Source: Icerya purchasi (lineage: Eukaryota > Arthropoda > Insecta > Hemiptera > Monophlebidae). From it: a DNA stretch of 64,000 bases. The notes beneath the pieces are model-generated. The model saw nothing but the letters and a program-made list of their open reading frames with translations, was not told the DNA's origin and searched no databases. The stretch's first letter is position 1; each line of letters opens with the position of its first letter. Of the stretch, positions 1-25,325 are shown piece by piece. The stretch covers positions 386,160,760 through 386,224,759 of the forward strand of contig CM077116.1 of the NCBI GenBank assembly GCA_039619475.1, written 5' to 3'. Both the position numbers and the translations under genes were made by a program.

Positions 1-14286
<14,286 letters not shown>

Positions 14287-16339
14287 TCCTCCCCTACTAT
14301 TTAAATATACAAGTTAATGTAAAAATATATCATAAACTTCGTTTTAATGGATATTTTAAATCATCTCCACATACACGATAACAAAATAACAATGAATAAA
14401 GTATAAATTTTACTTTTTACCGAATCAAAATATCATTTTGTTTTCATTTCGTTTATATATTTTATAACTGTTATTTTAATCAATCTAATATAATCTACTG
14501 TCTGAAACTTTAATATCGTTAAATTGCACATTTCTTTAGATATAAATGAACAATGCACCCATCATCATCGTATCGAGTATAAAATATTACAAAATTTAGT
14601 TATTGGTGCTTGCTTATGAATAAAATAAACGTTTTGTAACACCTATTCACATTATTAGATTTAATACATTACACTCATTACAGTGAGTATTAAAAACAAT
14701 ACATATTATATGATCCAGATGAAAGTATTTCCGTATGTTATATTACCTACTGAAATAACGGAAAATTGTATTTTTTTTATATATATCAGATATAACCTAT
14801 ATGCCACAACGTACCATACGCTATTCCTTAAAATGTAAAATAAGGCACCGAATATTTTCTTAAAAAGAAAAAAAACTTAAAAAGTATATTTATATTTACA
14901 ATAATAAATTTCGTAAGTATCAACAAATTACGCCCAAACTGTTTATTAAGTGTCAACACGTATCTGAAACAAAATAACGTACACAATACATATTTATTAT
15001 ATCAATTTTCATTTTACTGTATTTTTATTTTTATAGATGACATTAAAAATATTAATATAGAGTTAACATATAAAATTACGCACTACTGTTTGATGTATAT
15101 GTTTAAAAGAAAGTAAAATATTTTACTATATTTGAAAAACGTGAATGAATTTTGTATAATTGATATACCAAAACAACTGTGTTAGAATTTAATTTAAAAT
15201 TTTTTATTTAAATAATTTTAAATAAAAAATGATAAAAAATTAAATTTGAACATATATCAAAATTGTTAGTAATTTGTTTAGAATTTATTGGATAAATAAT
15301 TATTTCCGAATCATGATTATAGTGTGAATAGAGCTTCAGAAAATATATGTTATATCTACCTCAGAAGTTGGAATCAATTCGTTATACTATTTCAATGTAT
15401 TTAAAGTGAAACGGTCATAACGCAGTTTTGATACATGACTAATGTAATGTAAGTTGTAATAAAATATTAATTTAATTTGAAAATGCTTAAAATGAATTAT
15501 TTTTGTTATTCAATAGAATCCTTATGCGCAAGATGATTTCATAAAATAATTCCGACTACGCTTTAATTTAAATTTTTAGATTTTTACATCTTTTGTTTTT
15601 CTCCTTGTATCATTTTTATGTATAGCCCAATAACGAATCAAAGAATTATTAAATTAGTAAATTATTCAGTGGTCAAAAGTAAATATTTTGCTGATCAAAA
15701 GTGCGGCAAAAATATGAATGTATGATTTATGACTTATTTTATAACTATAGATTCGAATCATTTAAAACCTAGCCAGATTTAGATACTGAATATTCAAATC
15801 CGGAGTGAGTTACATACCTCTAGTTTGAAATATTCGAAGTAATTTGAATGTGTACATGATAATTAGTAAAAATGTAGAACTTTTTAATCAGTTTCTTACT
15901 TTAGTAATTCTGTATAAAATAATTTAAAATTATTTTATATTCTAAATTGTTTATAATTTACAATTCCTTGCAAGTATGGCTAATTTAAAATTTTTAAACA
16001 ATACATTTTCGGTTGAAGTAAAATAAAGTGCATCGTATATACACCTATATCCTTAATAAAGTATCATGGATTGTGTACTTAAAATTCACAATGTATCAAG
16101 TTTAATTGCACAGGTAAGTGAAGGGACGGGCAATTCTTTAACTTGGCTTTTACTTTTCCAATTTTTTCTAGTAGCCAATTATTTCAAGTTAGGTAAACCT
16201 AAAAGCGACTTGGATTTAGAACAGAACAAGTCTTGAAACCCATGTTCTGGATTCTTTTTTAGCAATTGTATATAAAATATTTTGTTTAATTCTCATAAAA
16301 GTAAAACAATAAAAACCTGGTTGAAATAGCTATAGTTCT
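14287..16339. other. Upstream region of mbt
   Basis: 2 kb, very AT-rich. The mbt promoter and any 5' non-coding exon should lie here or beyond the transposon nest. I could not identify a TATA box, initiator or CpG-rich segment. Confidence 0.5.
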
Positions 16340-16424
16340 ACTTACAGCAGCACCGGATCCGGGGGGAGGGGCAAACGGGGCACCTGCCCCGGGCGGCAGT
16401 TTCAGGGGGCGCCAAAATCATAAT

Positions 16425-17490
16425 CTATCTATCTATATATATATATATGAAAATTAAATGGAGTATGTTTATGGGCGCAAAACTCGAAAAATAGTAGATG
16501 GATTGACTTGAAATTTTTACACAACATTGAATTTCTATATAAGGCTGTATTCACACTGCACGCGAAAAGAGGAGAGCTGCAAAAAGTGAAGCGATACGAT
16601 GATGTGCTCATATTACTAGCGATTATAGGCGAGCAAGTAGGCAGTTGAGTTTTTGGTGTCACAGCAGTTATGTCGTTCCATTTAAACCCCGTTAATACAT
16701 TTTTATTGGAGAATAGTACTTTAAAAATTATAAGAAAACGTAAGTGAGTGCATGAAGTCAATCATGCAGGAAGTATTTGTTCCTTTGATTCCACGATGCC
16801 GGACGTTGGTGCATGCCATTATAATGAATATAGGTATTCAATAGAATCAAAGTAATAGAATACAATACAATAAAATACAAATAACAGAATATCAAATCAA
16901 AGCAACAGAACGTAGAATCAAAACAATAGAACAGACGCATAGAACTCGCGAGAACTCGCTTCAAATCGCAACATAACTTGCAATTGCATCAGGCGACTCG
17001 CGCGAAACCTATTTCAATCGCTCGTCTTCGCTCGCAGTGTGAACATCTGACGCTCCCTCCCATTCAACATGAATACTCTGCCGGACTTTAGTGTTTTTCG
17101 CACGTCATCGCTTCGCTTTGCGTGCAGTGTGAATATAGCCTAAGAGTGTTTGTATAATTTTTTTATCCTTAACTTTTCCCGGAAACGGAAAATTCTAAGC
17201 GTTTTTAAGGGGCGCGATCTATTATTTGTTTTCGGCATTATAGTGAATAATTTCAGAAAAACGTATTATGGCTGTGTATGCGGGAGGCTCTGTAATTGCA
17301 TAAGTGTGTGTAAATCAAATATGCGGCGACAGTCTACAATCGGTGATGAAATGAGTGACGGAGAATATATATGGATGAAAGAGAGAGAGAAAGTGTTCAA
17401 CAACAATTTTTAAAAGAAACCGATCATCACCGTCGAGCTGCTAGAAAAAAAAATGCGATTTTTATGACACTGTTCGTGATTTTGGTGGGT
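16425..17490 (+). mobile_element. Helitron 5' fragment nested in the hAT
   Basis: Begins near tctatctatatatatatata, in keeping with the 5' TC of Helitrons, then carries sequence like Helitron 5' leaders (gaaaattaaatgg, ttttacacaacattgaattt, then after the MITE gagtgtttgtataattttt and tttcccggaaacgg). Near 17390 one frame gives LKETDHHRRAARKK, like the repeated N-terminal segment of Helitron Rep proteins. The right border is not defined; no Rep or helicase motifs remain. Confidence 0.5.
16543..17140. mobile_element. PIF/Harbinger-type MITE, 598 bp
   Basis: Terminal inverted repeats of at least 20 bp with one mismatch: GGCTGTATTCACACTGCACG on the left and GGCTATATTCACACTGCACG from the right. 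Flanked by TAA on both sides (16540-16542, 17141-17143), the 3-bp duplication typical of PIF/Harbinger. No coding capacity. It interrupts the Helitron fragment, whose sequence resumes on the other side. Confidence 0.85.
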
Positions 17491-17629
17491 AGAGTGCTGG
17501 AGAATGTTGAACCGCATGACATTTGAAATTGTGATCTGCGCTGTGCATATTATCTTTTCCAAAGTAGTTGTCCTTTTTTCGTTACAATTTCAAATTTCAA
17601 CCACGCGGTCTGATTATTGCATCATCCAT

Positions 17630-18974
17630 TGTTTACTGAAACCAGATGGTCAGCTAAACACCAAGCTGTTACTGCTAGTGATGTGCGATTTCGAAATGTT
17701 TTTACAATCGAAACAATCGACAATCGTCAAAAAAACAATCGTATGATTTTGATTCGAATGATTGTTGTGAATCCGAATGAATTATTCGAATAAAAACCAG
17801 AACCATCCGAACACAAACGAATAAAGTATTCGTTAAACATCGCCTAGATTCTTTCGAGAGAAATAACATTTCGAATGATTGTTGTGAATACGAATGAATT
17901 ATTCGAATGAAATAACATTTCGAATGCAACTGCGGAACAATCGAATGCATTCGAAATTATCGAACAATTGAATAATTCGAATGAAACATTTCGAAGTTGC
18001 CCATCACTAGTTACTGCTCTATTTTATATCTTACCGGAAGTTGTTAAAGCTCTAGAAGAAATTGAAGAATGCTCTCTAGCCTCAGAATCTAAGTATGAAG
18101 CTGGTCATTTACTACATATACGGTGATGGAATTTAAATTTATCCTCAACTTATCAATTTGGGATAATATTCTTCGAGAGATTAATAGAGTGAACGTTGAA
18201 ATACAAAAAGAGGATATTATCATTTCGCGTTCTGTGGCGATAATGCAAGGTCTTGTTAAGATCTTGCAAGGAATGAGAAAAAATCCGATAGAACATTGGA
18301 GCAAAGAAGCAGCACCTGTATCAGAAAAGTTGGAAATCGAGCCAGTCCTTAAAAACAAAAGAAATTCCAAAAAGAAAAGGCAACACGACGAAATCTGCGA
18401 AGACGAATCAAGAATGCTAGATCCGACTGAGCTATTTTCCAAAGATATAAAGGTAGTGTTTGACAAAATTTTAACAGAAATAGAAACAAGGTTAGAGAGC
18501 GCAAAGAGTTTACATGAAAATTTCGCCTTCCTCAGTGTCCACGCGTTTTTAAATACGTCGACTGAGGATCTGCAGAAAAATGGAGCCGATCTAGCACAAA
18601 AATATTCAAAAGATTTGAATGCAGTTGATTTTTAGCAGGAACTTGCCGTATTCAAAGATCTAATAACCGAAATTAATGAAAAATCAAGTGCATTCGACCT
18701 GTTACAACATCTGTGTAAGCACTTGCAAGAAGCGTTTCCTAATGTTAGTACAGCTTTAAGGATATACTGCACATTAACGACGACATCTGCAAGTTATGAG
18801 CAAAGCTTCAGCAAACTGAAAATAATTAAAACCTATCTGCGTTCAACAATGAGTCAGGAACGTTTATCTGGGCTCGCGATCCTAGCCATTGAACGTAAAA
18901 CTACCATTGAGACGGACTTTCATGAGCTAATAGATTCTTCCGCAGAAAAGGAAGCACGCCGTATAAACCTGTAG
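17630..18974 (+). pseudogene. hAT transposase pseudogene (ZMYM1-like)
   Basis: Reads TETRWSAKHQAVTA just before the MITE at 17676 and continues LFYILPEVVKALEEIEEC directly after its second target copy at 18018, so the MITE split one frame. A frameshift near 18125 leads into 18123-18974, which is open except for one TAG at 18633. The C-terminus SYEQSFSKLKIIKTYLRST, then MSQERLSGLAILAIE, is the conserved hAT dimerisation region. N-terminal BED finger and first catalytic region are not seen; the Helitron fragment occupies that position. Likely role when intact: DNA cut-and-paste. Confidence 0.82.
17676..18009. mobile_element. hAT-type MITE, 334 bp, TCGAAT-rich
   Basis: Perfect 8-bp target duplication gttactgc (17668-17675, 18010-18017). 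TIRs: TAGTGATGTGCGATTTCGAA on the left and TAGTGATGGGCAACTTCGAA from the right. The interior is made of repeated attcgaat/cgaatgattgttgtgaat motifs in both orientations and can fold extensively. It interrupts the hAT transposase frame. Confidence 0.88.
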
Positions 18975-19282
18975 CAAGATTAGAGAGAAAAAACTGCTGG
19001 GACCTAAAGATGTCTTGATTATCTGTTGTCTTTCTTGGTTATATGTTTTCTATATTTAATTTTATGTCACACAAATGAAAAAGTTATTAGCTAATAGATA
19101 ATAAAGAGTGTGAATTTATTAAAGGTTACTTATTCTCCCAATCGCAAAAAATGCCACCCATTATATATTTGTGAATTTTTTTTAACAATTTATCTCAAAC
19201 GCTGGAGAGAGGGGGCGCCACTATCAAGTTCTTGCCCCGGTTCGAAAAAATCGTAGATCGGGGGCTGACTTACAGATATCAC

Positions 19283-20193
19283 CAGGGATGAATCCAGGAA
19301 TTTGTATCTGGGGGGGGGGCAAATTTATGTTCTTAGAGAGGCAGAGATTTTCTTTATATCTTTACTGAGAAAATTTTTTTGGGATATTCCTGAATAAAAC
19401 CAAATATGTAAAAAATAATTTATTATGTAATTTAAAATAATGAAAAAGTAAGTGTAAACAATAAATTTCAAGTACAATAACCGATTATAAACAATAATGT
19501 TTTCTCAATTGGTTTTAAAATTATTAATTCTAATTGCAGCATTAAAAAACATATTGTAAAAACATTTTAACGGGTTCATTATCTTTTTATAATAAAGGAA
19601 TACGCCGCGGTTTGAAGCTATTTTAAATGGACTTTTCTTAGAAATAAAAAACCAAGAAAAAAGCAACAGAGACCGAGATGAAGTTGTCTATAGATCATGT
19701 TGCTTGAAAAAAAAAAAAGGATAAATGAAAACAGACAAGAAACCTTTAAACAATTTATTGATATTAATGATAAATGGATTGACGTGAACCGTGATAGTTT
19801 CCGTTCACACTGACGAAAAATACTAACTGCAGCTAATATTCCTGTCAGCTCGTCAGTATTTTACATCTTTCGCACATTTGCAATAAAAGCATATCAGTTT
19901 TTTCACAGAATAACAAGCAAACATCAAAGTCAAATTTTAAAAGATCATTTTTTTTCATCCCTATTTTATGAAGTTTCATTTTTCTGTCAAAAATAAATTT
20001 CGTAATTTTGAAATTTAAAAATGTATGACTAAATGAACCATTTCAAAATGTTTTGGCAGCAACTTTTGACATAACTGTAAACAAAGCGAATAAAAAGAAT
20101 TTTATTTCCTGTTAAATTGCTGCATTCTCAAACAGCTTGTGTTAAGTTCCGGGGGGGCATTGCTCCTCAAAACCACCACTAGATTTATCACTG
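19283..20193. mobile_element. Non-autonomous hAT element, 911 bp
   Basis: Starts CAGGGATGAATCCAGG; the right end reads CAGTGATAAATCTAGT inward, a 13-of-16 TIR. Target duplication gatatcac (19275-19282) versus gataccac (20194-20201), 7 of 8. G runs lie just inside each end. No transposase fragment recognised. Its left target copy overlaps the right target copy of the 2.9 kb hAT by one base, so the two elements abut. Confidence 0.75.
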
Positions 20194-20265
20194 GATACCA
20201 CATAATAACAAAGGAAAAAACAAAAAAAAGGTTGTGATCACGGGATAGGACAGTTTTTACACTGG

Positions 20266-20760
20266 TTGGCGTGCTTGCATTTTCTCATTATCTTCTTCTA
20301 CAGCCTCTCCCAAATTCTCAGCTTGTTTCAAGCTTTTCGCTCTTCTCGTCATTCTGCTATTGTTTCCTTAATTAGACTAAGACTTGGTCACTCCCTCCTC
20401 CCTTCTTCCTATTTCCAATTTTCTCTTTCTCCTTCTCCCTTCTGTTCTCTATACGTTTCAGATTCTCCTCTTATTTGTGACTCCAATCACGTCCTGTTTG
20501 AATGCTGTACTCTTTTCTCAGAATGCTCTCACCAGTACTCTCAACTCCTGGCGCCGGCCCTTCCTGCTCCTTTCAGTGCTTTTTTTGTCCTTTCCTTCCC
20601 AGCTCCTGCTGTTATTGCCCTGTTACTTTCCTTTGTGCTTTCCATTTCTGATCGCATAGCATTTTAACCTTTTAGGTCGCTGTTCTTGCTTCTTTCCTTT
20701 CTATTTGTTTCTGTGTTAAGGTCCTTGGATGAAGAGCCCAAGGAGGGGAGAAAAAAAAGA
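20266..20760 (+). pseudogene. Jockey-like LINE ORF2 C-terminus and 3' UTR
   Basis: Open plus-strand frame 20266-20667. RHSAIVSLIRLRLGHSLL followed by CSLY-x-x-SDSP and SNHVLFEC matches the C-terminal zinc-knuckle region of Jockey-type LINEs (RLRxGH, CxxC, H, C), with the second Cys now Tyr. The element is 5'-truncated near 20260. The purine-rich sequence to about 20760 is probably its 3' UTR. Confidence 0.62.
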
Positions 20761-20824
20761 TGCTAACGGTACAGAAATGCAAACGGGACGATTAAAAAAA
20801 AATTATTTTTTATAAAATTTTAAA

Positions 20825-21105
20825 TAAAATTTTATTAATTTCTGGCGGAAGTACATACACTGCGTTCTGTTACTTCACTTTTTGCATTAATGAAATCATC
20901 AAACTTCTATGACATGATCTAAACATACAAGTCGCACTCTTAGCCTAGCCGCTATACTCATTGCGGAGAGTTAAAAAAAAGCAGTGTTTTTTATTATTTT
21001 TTACAGAGAAATAAACAATTCTGCAACAAAATTTTTAATATTTGCTACTGGGAATATCATTTATGTCTAAATTTGAAATCCTTATTCAACTACTCTAATT
21101 TGCTG
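20825..21105. repeat. Dispersed repeat family, copy A
   Basis: Shares a long diverged match with 25880-26155: tttattaatttctggc, ctatgaca-gatctaaacatacaa, tagcctagc, tttttattatttttacag, aaataattctgcaaca. Family unknown; no TIR or ORF recognised. Confidence 0.65.
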
Positions 21106-21113
21106 CGTGGTAA

Positions 21114-21484
21114 CACGGTGACCGCTCAAATATAATTTTTAAATTCCTGGTTTTCCTGGTCGAAATCCTTCCGGTTTTCCCGTCTTAAATTTTTCCGATT
21201 TCCTGATTACTAGAATTGTACAAAAAGAAGAGTGGGATTTTTTTGTTACTATTGGTAATATTTGACCGTCGCGGCATATTCTATATGAATAAAACAGAAC
21301 TTCGTAATTTTATTATCGAGGTGAAGTACAGTAAAAAGTGCATATTCATTTTTCGCTTTAAATGACTTTCTCTTATTAAAAATATAATTTTACTTTTTTC
21401 CCGGTTTTACAGCAAATTTCCCAGTATTTTCCCGGTTTGCAAAATTCGCGGTTTCTTGGTTTTCCCAGTTGGGTGGCCACCCTG
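21114..21484. mobile_element. Short TIR element, 371 bp
   Basis: Left end CACGGTGACCGCTCAA pairs with CAGGGTGGCCACCCAA from the right (12 of 16), followed on both sides by ttcctggttttcc-like C/T-rich sequence. GGTAA flanks both ends (21109-21113, 21485-21489), a 5-bp duplication. 5-bp duplication plus a CACGGTG end would suit Transib; the CAGGGTGGCCACCC end looks like some hAT families. Class left open. Confidence 0.62.
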
Positions 21485-21839
21485 GGTAATAAATTAATTT
21501 TAATAAAATGCTCGAGGTGGAGAAGTTGAAAGATATGAGTGAAGAAGATGTTTTCTTAAACATGTAATTATGGGAGATCGTCGTATGAATAACTGGCTCC
21601 CTTCAAAATGATGTGTGTGTGCGCTGTTTAGTTAAGCAGAACTTTTTATTAAATCGCAATAGACAGGTTCTAGAAAAACCAATAATCTTTGTCTGAATCT
21701 TTCGTTGGACGGCGATAAACATTTCTCAATGAGAAAAAGAACCCTTATAAATATATTTAATTAAAAACTGAAAAAAACTGTTTTTCACATGTAAAGTCCA
21801 GGGATCAAGGTGGAATATAGATGGACAGATTATAAAATA

Positions 21840-22210
21840 AATAATTATTGTATCTCTCTTCGTTCGTTAGTTCGACTTCAAGCGTTGGGACTACCTATCT
21901 GTACAATCTAGCTGTACGGAATAGCTAGCGTTCTTGGCATTGCTATATGCAACGCTACTGTACACACGCAAGACTACACTCGGAACTGATTGTAACTGTT
22001 TGATTTATCGCACTACAAATACAGCCCGTGTGTGTCTGCGGTGTACTAACTAGCACGCATATCATGATGGTATACGTGGTGGTTTACCATTGCCTTTCAC
22101 GTGACTATTAGCGATTATTTAATTTAAATTTTCGTAATAATTTCTGTGGTCGCTCGGGATCGAAACTTCCGTAACGGAAGCCGAGCGCTCTAACAACTAA
22201 GCTATAAGGA
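21840..22210 (-). repeat. tRNA-derived SINE
   Basis: The minus strand starts near ccttaTAGCTTAGTTGTTAGAGC, a tRNA D-arm/A-box match, and about 40 nt later has GTTTCGATCC, a B-box match. The head is followed by a body with aaggcaatggtaaaccacc, a phrase I associate with arthropod SINEs. The anticodon region is replaced by a perfect hairpin (cttccg-tta-cggaag), so it is not a working tRNA. The 3' border is approximate. Confidence 0.68.
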
Positions 22211-23178
22211 AAATGAATTTGTGAAGAAGAAACCAAATAATTACAGAAGTGAAAGCAATTTGATTTTCAGATATCAACTTCAATTGACTCCAATAAGTAT
22301 TTCAGCAAAAAAATGAAGTCGCAAGAAACAGCTTTGTAACGTAGGCATATTACCAAATTACTGTATAATTACAAGTATTAATTATGCGAAATCGTTACAT
22401 TATAAATAATTTTTTATAATAATATCTTTTAATTTTTTTCAAATATTTTGGAATACAATTTAGTAACTATGCAGCATATTAATAATATTCTACAAAAAAA
22501 TATTATTTATTAAAGTAAAATTTGATCTATTTGACAACGCTGTACGTTTATTTCGCAGTGACACATACGCCTACCTCTTCTAACCTATCATTTAGGAAAT
22601 AAGCGCAGAGTATGATCAATTACATACAATTTCTATTAAGCTTTTCAAGCGTTGCTCAGAATACGTTCAAAGTCGAAAAGTCAAAATGTTTAATATAACC
22701 GAAATTTCCACTAGTTCTACCAGAAAAATTAGGATAAAAGAATATCTAAGGAAACATGTTTAATTATAAAAACGTAAATATAGATAGGTTTTAATAATTT
22801 TGAGAAGTAATTAAATTAAATAACTATACATGTTTAATTTTCGATATAATAATTTAAGTCAGCGTTAAATAACAATAGTCTCTGGTCACTTTAATTATTA
22901 CATGATCGGCTCGTAATTTAACGTTAAAATGTATAAAATTTTAAATTGAAAAAATAAAAATAAATATTTCTATAAGTGAAACAAATGCTTCTGATGAAAA
23001 CTGAATTCAAGCTCACTGAGTATTCAAATTTCAAATATCAAAATTCGCCATAATTTAACTTATTTCCATTCACTCTGTATAATACGAGTAAGTTTTAATT
23101 AAAAATTCTTAGCTACTTGAAAATGCAGTATTAATAAAATAAATAAATAAAAAATAATCGTAATAGTATTCCGCAAAT
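22211..23178. other. Intergenic DNA 3' of SLC25A21
   Basis: AT-rich, no recognised feature. Confidence 0.5.
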
Positions 23179-23184
23179 TTTATT
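23179..23184 (-). promoter_or_regulatory. Possible poly(A) signal of SLC25A21
   Basis: AATAAA on the minus strand, 2 bases after the TAA stop. It gives an extremely short 3' UTR, so a more distal unseen signal may be used instead. Confidence 0.35.
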
Positions 23185-23186
23185 GT

Positions 23187-23304
23187 TTATAAATAATTTT
23201 CTTTTAAAACGTTGTATACATATTCGTACATAACTAACATAATTGCACCACCCGGTCCTAATCGCATTATTTTCGGAACAAGACCTTTGTACAGCGCAAG
23301 CAAC
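23187..23304 (-). CDS. SLC25A21: SLC25A21 last exon
   Basis: tttag|G completes a Gly codon, then LLALYKGLVPKIMRLGPGG, AIMLVMYEYVYNVLKENYL and TAA. The C-terminus aligns end to end with the vertebrate ending (EYTYSWLQENW). Confidence 0.96.
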
Positions 23305-25283
23305 CTAAAACAATTAATTTATATTATTGCTATTATCAGATGTTAAAAAAACTGTTATTAAACATTAAATATGGTACTTCCTCGCGTGTAAGACGCATCT
23401 TTTTTGCTATTTTAAAATTTATAAAACCGGGCAGCATCTTAAAACCGAGGTATTTTTTAGAAATTATAAAAAGATACATCTCTCTGTAATGTTCAGAAAA
23501 AAGCTAAACCTATTTAAACAAACAATCAAATTTGACCTTGGTGTCCCTAAGGACTTTCCCAATCATTGAAAAATGGGATAGAAAACGAAAGTTTTGTGAG
23601 TAGATTTCAGCTGCATGAAAAAATATCCTGGAAGAAATTATACTGCATTCGTTTAAAAAATGTTTTATTACAGATGCTTTAAATAATATACAGAAAATTA
23701 TCCAATAATATTGCAAGAGGACAATAGTAAACAAAATCCCGACTTCGCATTTTTCTCACAGCCGCTCTGACAATATTATAGTAAGAATATCAGTGACAAA
23801 GAGTAAGAGAATTTAGATAATCGATATTAAATTTTTTTTTGCGGTTTTCATTCAAAATTTAGGTAACTGATATTACACTAACGCAGCTTATAAATTTCAT
23901 TTTGCATTTTTTTGTCAATTAAATAAACATTTTTCCAAAATTTCGATTTCAACGCCAGGGCGCGTCTTATATTTAATGGCGTGCTTTATACAAGGAAGTA
24001 CGGCATATATAAAACTCGACCCCTCGAAATTCACCATGGCTAGATAATTGTTTTTCTATAAAACTTATAGAAGAATAAATTTCAATCAACTATAGATTAT
24101 AAATGTTCATATCCACTTTCTGTATTAACATTTATTAAATAAACACCGACATGTTTCGGAGTTACATACTCCATAATCATGGCAATAACAAAATTAAAGT
24201 TAATGATAAATATTCGTAAAATCTCTAATGTGGTTGTAATTCTCTTCTAAATAATATACTTCATTTTTTTTTTTTTTTATTATAAAAAGAAAGCGCTTAT
24301 ATATTTCACTTTATAAAGTTATGTTACGTAATAGTCCTTTTATTCATTAAATTTTTGAATTTACTGTTCGCATAAATTATATCCTTTATCGAAATTTAAT
24401 CGTGCGTGCAAAAAGTTACCTGTAATACAAATTAACTTTTACATATTTACCTTTACAAAATTACACTCATTTGTTAAGCAGATCAAAATTAGAAATATGA
24501 AATAATGATACGACTTTATTTGATTTAACTGTGTTTTTTCCGTGTTCATTAGAATAAAATATTTCTTATTACTGCCCGTAATAAAAATCTACACCACTTA
24601 CCCTTCTTCTTTATACACGCAAATTAAAGTAGGAAAAGTTCGTTTGTACTTTATAATACCAGGCTGTGGTTGAGGACCCTGTATACGACTTTTAGCAACA
24701 TCAAACGGTATGTTCAAACAGGAAGCCAATGTACCCGATATAAAGCCGATAGTTATTTTCCGAATAAACTCTAATGCATGATGATCCTAAAAATTAAATA
24801 ACAAATGACTGTTAAATTTGAATAATTTGAATAATTTAAATATTGAAAATCTATTATATTTATAAAAAACAAAAAATATTTCTAAACTTGAAATTTAAAT
24901 TTAAATTAAAACAAATATGAATAAGTTAAATTATATTCCTTTATATATACATATACTATATAAACATATACGCGCGCGCGCGCTCGTGTGTATATATATA
25001 TATTAATGACTGTGTCATTCTTAGCCCGAGGTACACTACAAAAAATACCACATTACAATGCCCATCATACCAGAAAAAATAGGCGACGATGAAAACAAAT
25101 GTAAATAATAATGTTGTATATACATGTAAAGTGTAATTGAACAATAAAAATATTTCTTTGTACAAGATGGATAAGAATGGCACAGTCAATTGAAAACGAT
25201 TCTTCTAAAAGCAGTTTAAAAGAAAAAAGATTCGAAGTCACGGTTGCTTGCACCCTTGCGAAGCCCCAAAGGCCAAGTTTATT

Positions 25284-25325
<42 letters not shown>

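Larger units (their letters stand above)
16348..19267 (+). mobile_element. hAT transposon (ZMYM1-like), nested insertions
   Basis: 2920 bp bounded by a perfect 8-bp target duplication, acttacag, at 16340-16347 and 19268-19275. Terminal repeats are imperfect: CAGCACCGGATCC at the left pairs with CAGCCCCCGATCT from the right (10 of 13). Both subterminal zones hold ggggc-rich sequence and ggcgcc. Inside are a decayed hAT transposase and three later insertions (Helitron fragment, Harbinger-type MITE, hAT MITE). It carries the transposase on the plus strand, opposite to both host genes. Confidence 0.88.

Noticed and set aside
20384..20659. Second plus-strand frame of 91 codons
   Set aside because: Shadow of the LINE C-terminal frame at 20266-20667, which carries the recognisable motifs.
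22141..22210. A tRNA gene on the minus strand
   Set aside because: A and B boxes are present but the anticodon stem-loop cannot form and the acceptor ends do not pair; called a SINE head.
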